This document shows, piece by piece, positions 61,391-64,000 of a stretch of 64,000 nucleotides of DNA. The position numbers and the translations under genes are program-made. The stretch spans positions 1 through 64,000 of the forward strand of contig CAZRBN010000001.1 of NCBI GenBank assembly GCA_964598355.1, read 5' to 3'. Each line of letters begins with the position of its first letter. Positions within the stretch are counted from its first letter, which is position 1. Source of the stretch: DASQJJ01 sp964598355. Lineage in GTDB: Bacteria; Patescibacteriota; Microgenomatia; Levybacterales; UBA12049. A model generated the notes under the pieces. The model ran no database searches. It worked only from the letters and a program-made list of their open reading frames with translations, and was not told the origin of the DNA.

Positions 61391-62896
61391 ATGGAAACAT
61401 TTGAGCAATTATTACAAAAAACAGGAGAATATGGTGTGGTTTACCAGGTAAGTCACCCTATTGTTTTTATAGAAGGACTACCGAATGTTAAAACGCATGA
61501 GGTTATTTTGTTTGAAAGTGGACAAAAAGGCGAAGTGTTTAGTATTAACCGCGGGAAAATTGAAGCAAGAATTTTTTCTCATGAACCAGCAAGAGTTGGC
61601 ACGAAAGTTACTCGTACTGATCAGCTGCTTTCAGTACCTGTTGGAAAAGAATTATTAGGACAAGCTATAAACCCATTAGGAGAACCTCTTGATTCAAGCG
61701 TTCCTTTCACCAAACCAACTCAAATGGGTGATTTGGATGCCAAACCAGTGGGTATTGCTGGCAGACAAAAAATAACGACTCCTTTGGCAACTGGTATTTC
61801 GCTTATTGATCTTCTTCTTCCTTTAGGACGAGGCCAGCGGGAATTGATCATTGGAGACAGAAAAACAGGAAAGACGTCAGTGCTTATGACCGTAATAAAA
61901 AAACAAGTCTATGAAGGCGTTATCGCAATTTATGCAGCAATTGCCAAGAAAAAAAGTGATATAAAAAGGCTCCAAGAATTTTTTGTCCAAGAAAAAATTA
62001 TGGGAAATATTATTCTTGTTGCAACCAGCTCGTATGACTCTCCAAGTCTTATTTACCAAACACCATACGCAGCAATGGCAATTGCTGAGTATTTTAAAGA
62101 ACAAGGTATTCATACTCTTGTCATTTTGGATGATCTTTCAACCCATGCAAAATTTTATCGAGAACTGTCTCTCCTTGCTCGACGCTTCCCTGGCCGAGAT
62201 TCTTACCCTGGCGACGTTTTTTATACACATTCTAGACTTCTTGAACGGGCTGGGAATTTTAAGCATCCAAAAGTAGGGGAAGTATCAATTACCTGTTTGC
62301 CTGTTATAGAAATTGTTGAAGGAGATTTTACTGGCTATATTTCAACAAATGTTATGGGCATTACTGATGGCCACCTTTATTTGGATACCAATATCTATTA
62401 TCAAGGTATGCGTCCTGCCGTGAATATTCCTTTATCAGTTACCCGTGTTGGCCGACAGACGCTTAGCAAGTTATCCCGAGAAATCAATAAAAATCTCACC
62501 TCCTTTTTAGCAGAATACACAAAACTTCAGACTATTTCTCACTTTGGTCAGGAATTAACTGATGATGTAAAAAAGAAACTTAAACTTGGAGATATGGTTT
62601 ATAAATTTTTCAATCAACCATATCAAGTTACCGTTCCAACACAAGTACAACTGGTTATCCTTTCTATGATTCTTCAGGATTTCATTCCAGATAAAGAAGC
62701 ACTTGAGAAAATAAAAAATGGTCTTATTGCTGCTTCATATGATCGGGGAAAACAAAAAATATTATATGACCTAACAAATACAAAGGATTCAAAAACTTTT
62801 GATGAAAATGTTTTAAAAAATAAAGATCAGTTACTCACACTTGCCGGATTTAATGTAACACAACCAACTCCAACATCAACACAACCAGTAGGATAA
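61391..62896 (+). CDS. atpA: ATP synthase alpha-subunit
   Basis: 501 residues. Beta-barrel N-domain, nucleotide domain with GRGQRELIIGDRKTGKTS (P-loop at about 155-162), LDDLSTHAKFYRELSLLARRFPGRDSYPGDVF split over the Walker B region, and arginine-finger segment SVTRVGRQT where typical alpha has SVSRVGGAAQ. Then FLAEYTKLQTISHFGQELTD. Clearly alpha rather than beta (GDRxTGKT type), but divergent around the arginine finger. Flanked by inverted-repeat spacer and gamma. Confidence 0.9.
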   Translation: METFEQLLQKTGEYGVVYQVSHPIVFIEGLPNVKTHEVILFESGQKGEVFSINRGKIEARIFSHEPARVGTKVTRTDQLLSVPVGKELLGQAINPLGEPLDSSVPFTKPTQMGDLDAKPVGIAGRQKITTPLATGISLIDLLLPLGRGQRELIIGDRKTGKTSVLMTVIKKQVYEGVIAIYAAIAKKKSDIKRLQEFFVQEKIMGNIILVATSSYDSPSLIYQTPYAAMAIAEYFKEQGIHTLVILDDLSTHAKFYRELSLLARRFPGRDSYPGDVFYTHSRLLERAGNFKHPKVGEVSITCLPVIEIVEGDFTGYISTNVMGITDGHLYLDTNIYYQGMRPAVNIPLSVTRVGRQTLSKLSREINKNLTSFLAEYTKLQTISHFGQELTDDVKKKLKLGDMVYKFFNQPYQVTVPTQVQLVILSMILQDFIPDKEALEKIKNGLIAASYDRGKQKILYDLTNTKDSKTFDENVLKNKDQLLTLAGFNVTQPTPTSTQPVG

Positions 62897-62990
62897 CAAG
62901 TGACAATACAGACAGGGAGTTAAAAGATGAAAGCAGTATAAAGTAGAAGAATAGCAAACCAAAAACGGATGGACTACTAAATATTAACCT

Positions 62991-63887
62991 ATGGCACAAA
63001 AAAAATTAGTTCAAGAAGACCTGGAGGCACTTAATAGTTTAAAAGATTTGGTACAAAGTTATGAAGAGATTGCAGTTATTCGTATGCAAAATATTAAGGA
63101 GTCCGTCTTAAAAACACGTGATTTTTTAACTGAAATTTCCGATATTTTTGTTGACTTAAAAGCATCGTATGAACGGGAGGTAAAAGACCTTATGGCACGA
63201 ATAAAACGAGGTGAAAAGACAATTATACAAGGACTGCAAAACAATGGAAAAACACTTCTTGTCTATTTATCTTCTAACGGTCGGCTTTATGGATCTGTTA
63301 CACAAAAGACATTCAGGTTATTTACTGAAGATTTGAAAAAACCAGAAGGGACAACAGCAGATCTTGTTGTTATTGGAAGCGCCGGACGTGAAATGTTTGA
63401 AGGATCAAATGCAAGTAAAAATAAGCAATTTGAATATTTTGAAATTCCTGATACTAGTGTCAATGTTGATCACATTAAAAAACTCATGCAAAAATTTCTC
63501 CAGTACGAAAAAGTATATATCTATTATGGAAAATTTGGGAATGTCGTTACACAAACTCCTATTGCAACAAGTATTACCGGCGAAGATGTTTTTGAAACTG
63601 AAATAGTTAATCCAACTCCGAGAGAAGACAGATTTATTTTTGAGCCAACACTCGAGAAAATTTTTCATTTTTTTGAAACGCAAATTATGGCAAATCTTTT
63701 TAGCCAAACACTACTGGAAAATCAACTTGCTCGTCATGCATCTCGAGTCAATGCGATGGAAGAGGCACTTGGACATATAGAAGAAGAATCTAAAAAATTA
63801 AACCAGGTAAAAAATCGCTTGAGACATTTAACACAAAATAAAAAACAGCTAGAGACCATTTCAGGGGTCATTTCTTTGCTTGAATAG
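62991..63887 (+). CDS. atpG: ATP synthase gamma-subunit-like central stalk
   Basis: 298 residues. N-terminal helix (about 5-55) and C-terminal helix (LLENQLARHASRVNAMEEAL, cf. the conserved SEHAARMxAM of gamma) form the expected coiled coil around a Rossmann-like middle domain (TLLVYLSSNGRLYGS, DLVVIGSAGREMF). Divergent but well placed between alpha and beta. It would be the rotating shaft if the complex is rotary. Confidence 0.82.
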   Translation: MAQKKLVQEDLEALNSLKDLVQSYEEIAVIRMQNIKESVLKTRDFLTEISDIFVDLKASYEREVKDLMARIKRGEKTIIQGLQNNGKTLLVYLSSNGRLYGSVTQKTFRLFTEDLKKPEGTTADLVVIGSAGREMFEGSNASKNKQFEYFEIPDTSVNVDHIKKLMQKFLQYEKVYIYYGKFGNVVTQTPIATSITGEDVFETEIVNPTPREDRFIFEPTLEKIFHFFETQIMANLFSQTLLENQLARHASRVNAMEEALGHIEEESKKLNQVKNRLRHLTQNKKQLETISGVISLLE

Positions 63888-63968
63888 TTGTGAAAATTAA
63901 TGAACATTATATATGATCTAAAATTAGCTTTAGTAATTAAATACAGTCTAAATATATTTACATAAATT

Positions 63969-64000
63969 ATGGTCAAAGGAAAAGTTATTAGTGTAAAAGG
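63969..64000 (+). CDS. atpD: ATP synthase beta-subunit, first residues only
   Basis: ATG followed by VKGKVISVKG, matching the usual beta N-terminus (GKIVQVxG), at the correct place after gamma; the rest lies beyond the window. Confidence 0.6.
   Translation, partial: MVKGKVISVK

Overview
The window is a low-GC, gene-dense bacterial segment, most likely from Candidate Phyla Radiation / Patescibacteria, probably a Microgenomates lineage such as Roizmanbacteria (inference, no marker tree). Reasons: many HPDER-type GT39-like membrane glycosyltransferases, a DUF2298 membrane protein, PilN/PilO-like genes, LPPTG-ending surface proteins, and many very short or absent 5' leaders. TGA serves as a normal stop codon at the expected C-termini of many genes, so the standard code applies. 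There is one 10-N gap (932-941). Several genes carry homopolymer frameshifts or an in-frame TGA.

Layout. 1-1500: partial secreted repeat protein (-), PAQR/hemolysin-III protein (+), doubtful ORF remnant. 1.5-9.1 kb: groES-groEL behind a strong promoter with a CIRCE-like palindrome, cohesin/PKD surface protein, lepA with an in-frame palindromic repeat, murJ, rpsT. 9.2-20.5 kb: long (+) cluster with PilN/PilO-like genes, two small or surface proteins, then a surface-polysaccharide set (FAD oxidoreductase, two GT39-like enzymes, epimerase, HAD-like protein, DUF2298 protein). 20.6-27.9 kb: LCP protein, tpiA, uvrD-like helicase, FemX-like transferase, TGA-interrupted methyltransferase, alpha/beta hydrolase, and nickel superoxide dismutase with its maturation peptidase. 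28-39 kb: APC permease, OmpR-type regulator, KGG stress protein, family-4 UDG-like protein, two large soluble GAF/PAS histidine kinases, msrA.

39-49 kb: FMN reductase, DsbA-like protein, DUF5666 protein, MacAB-like efflux set, an OmpR/histidine-kinase pair, and a flavin electron-transfer module (RnfD/NqrB-like membrane domain fused to a ferredoxin-NADP reductase-like domain, ApbE, exported FMN-binding protein). Direct repeats with an 11-bp period sit 9-10 bp upstream of the -10 of three of these promoters, which suggests one regulator controls both modules. 49-53 kb: a Fur-family regulator followed by a complete zinc/manganese ABC transporter, with a consensus promoter overlapped by a palindrome. 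53-55 kb: membrane histidine kinase divergent from an apparently autoregulated MarR gene. 55-59 kb: two GH130-type proteins, one a tandem duplication. 59-64 kb: an F1-ATPase-like operon (c-like membrane protein, b, delta, alpha, gamma, start of beta). Its c-like protein has a large exported domain and lacks the ion-binding carboxylate.

Overall themes are envelope glycan and surface-protein assembly, redox and metal homeostasis, and unusually dense two-component signalling for a presumed reduced genome. Many promoters have the -10 exactly 6 nt before the start codon, implying leaderless mRNAs. No rRNA, tRNA, CRISPR array or insertion sequence was recognised.
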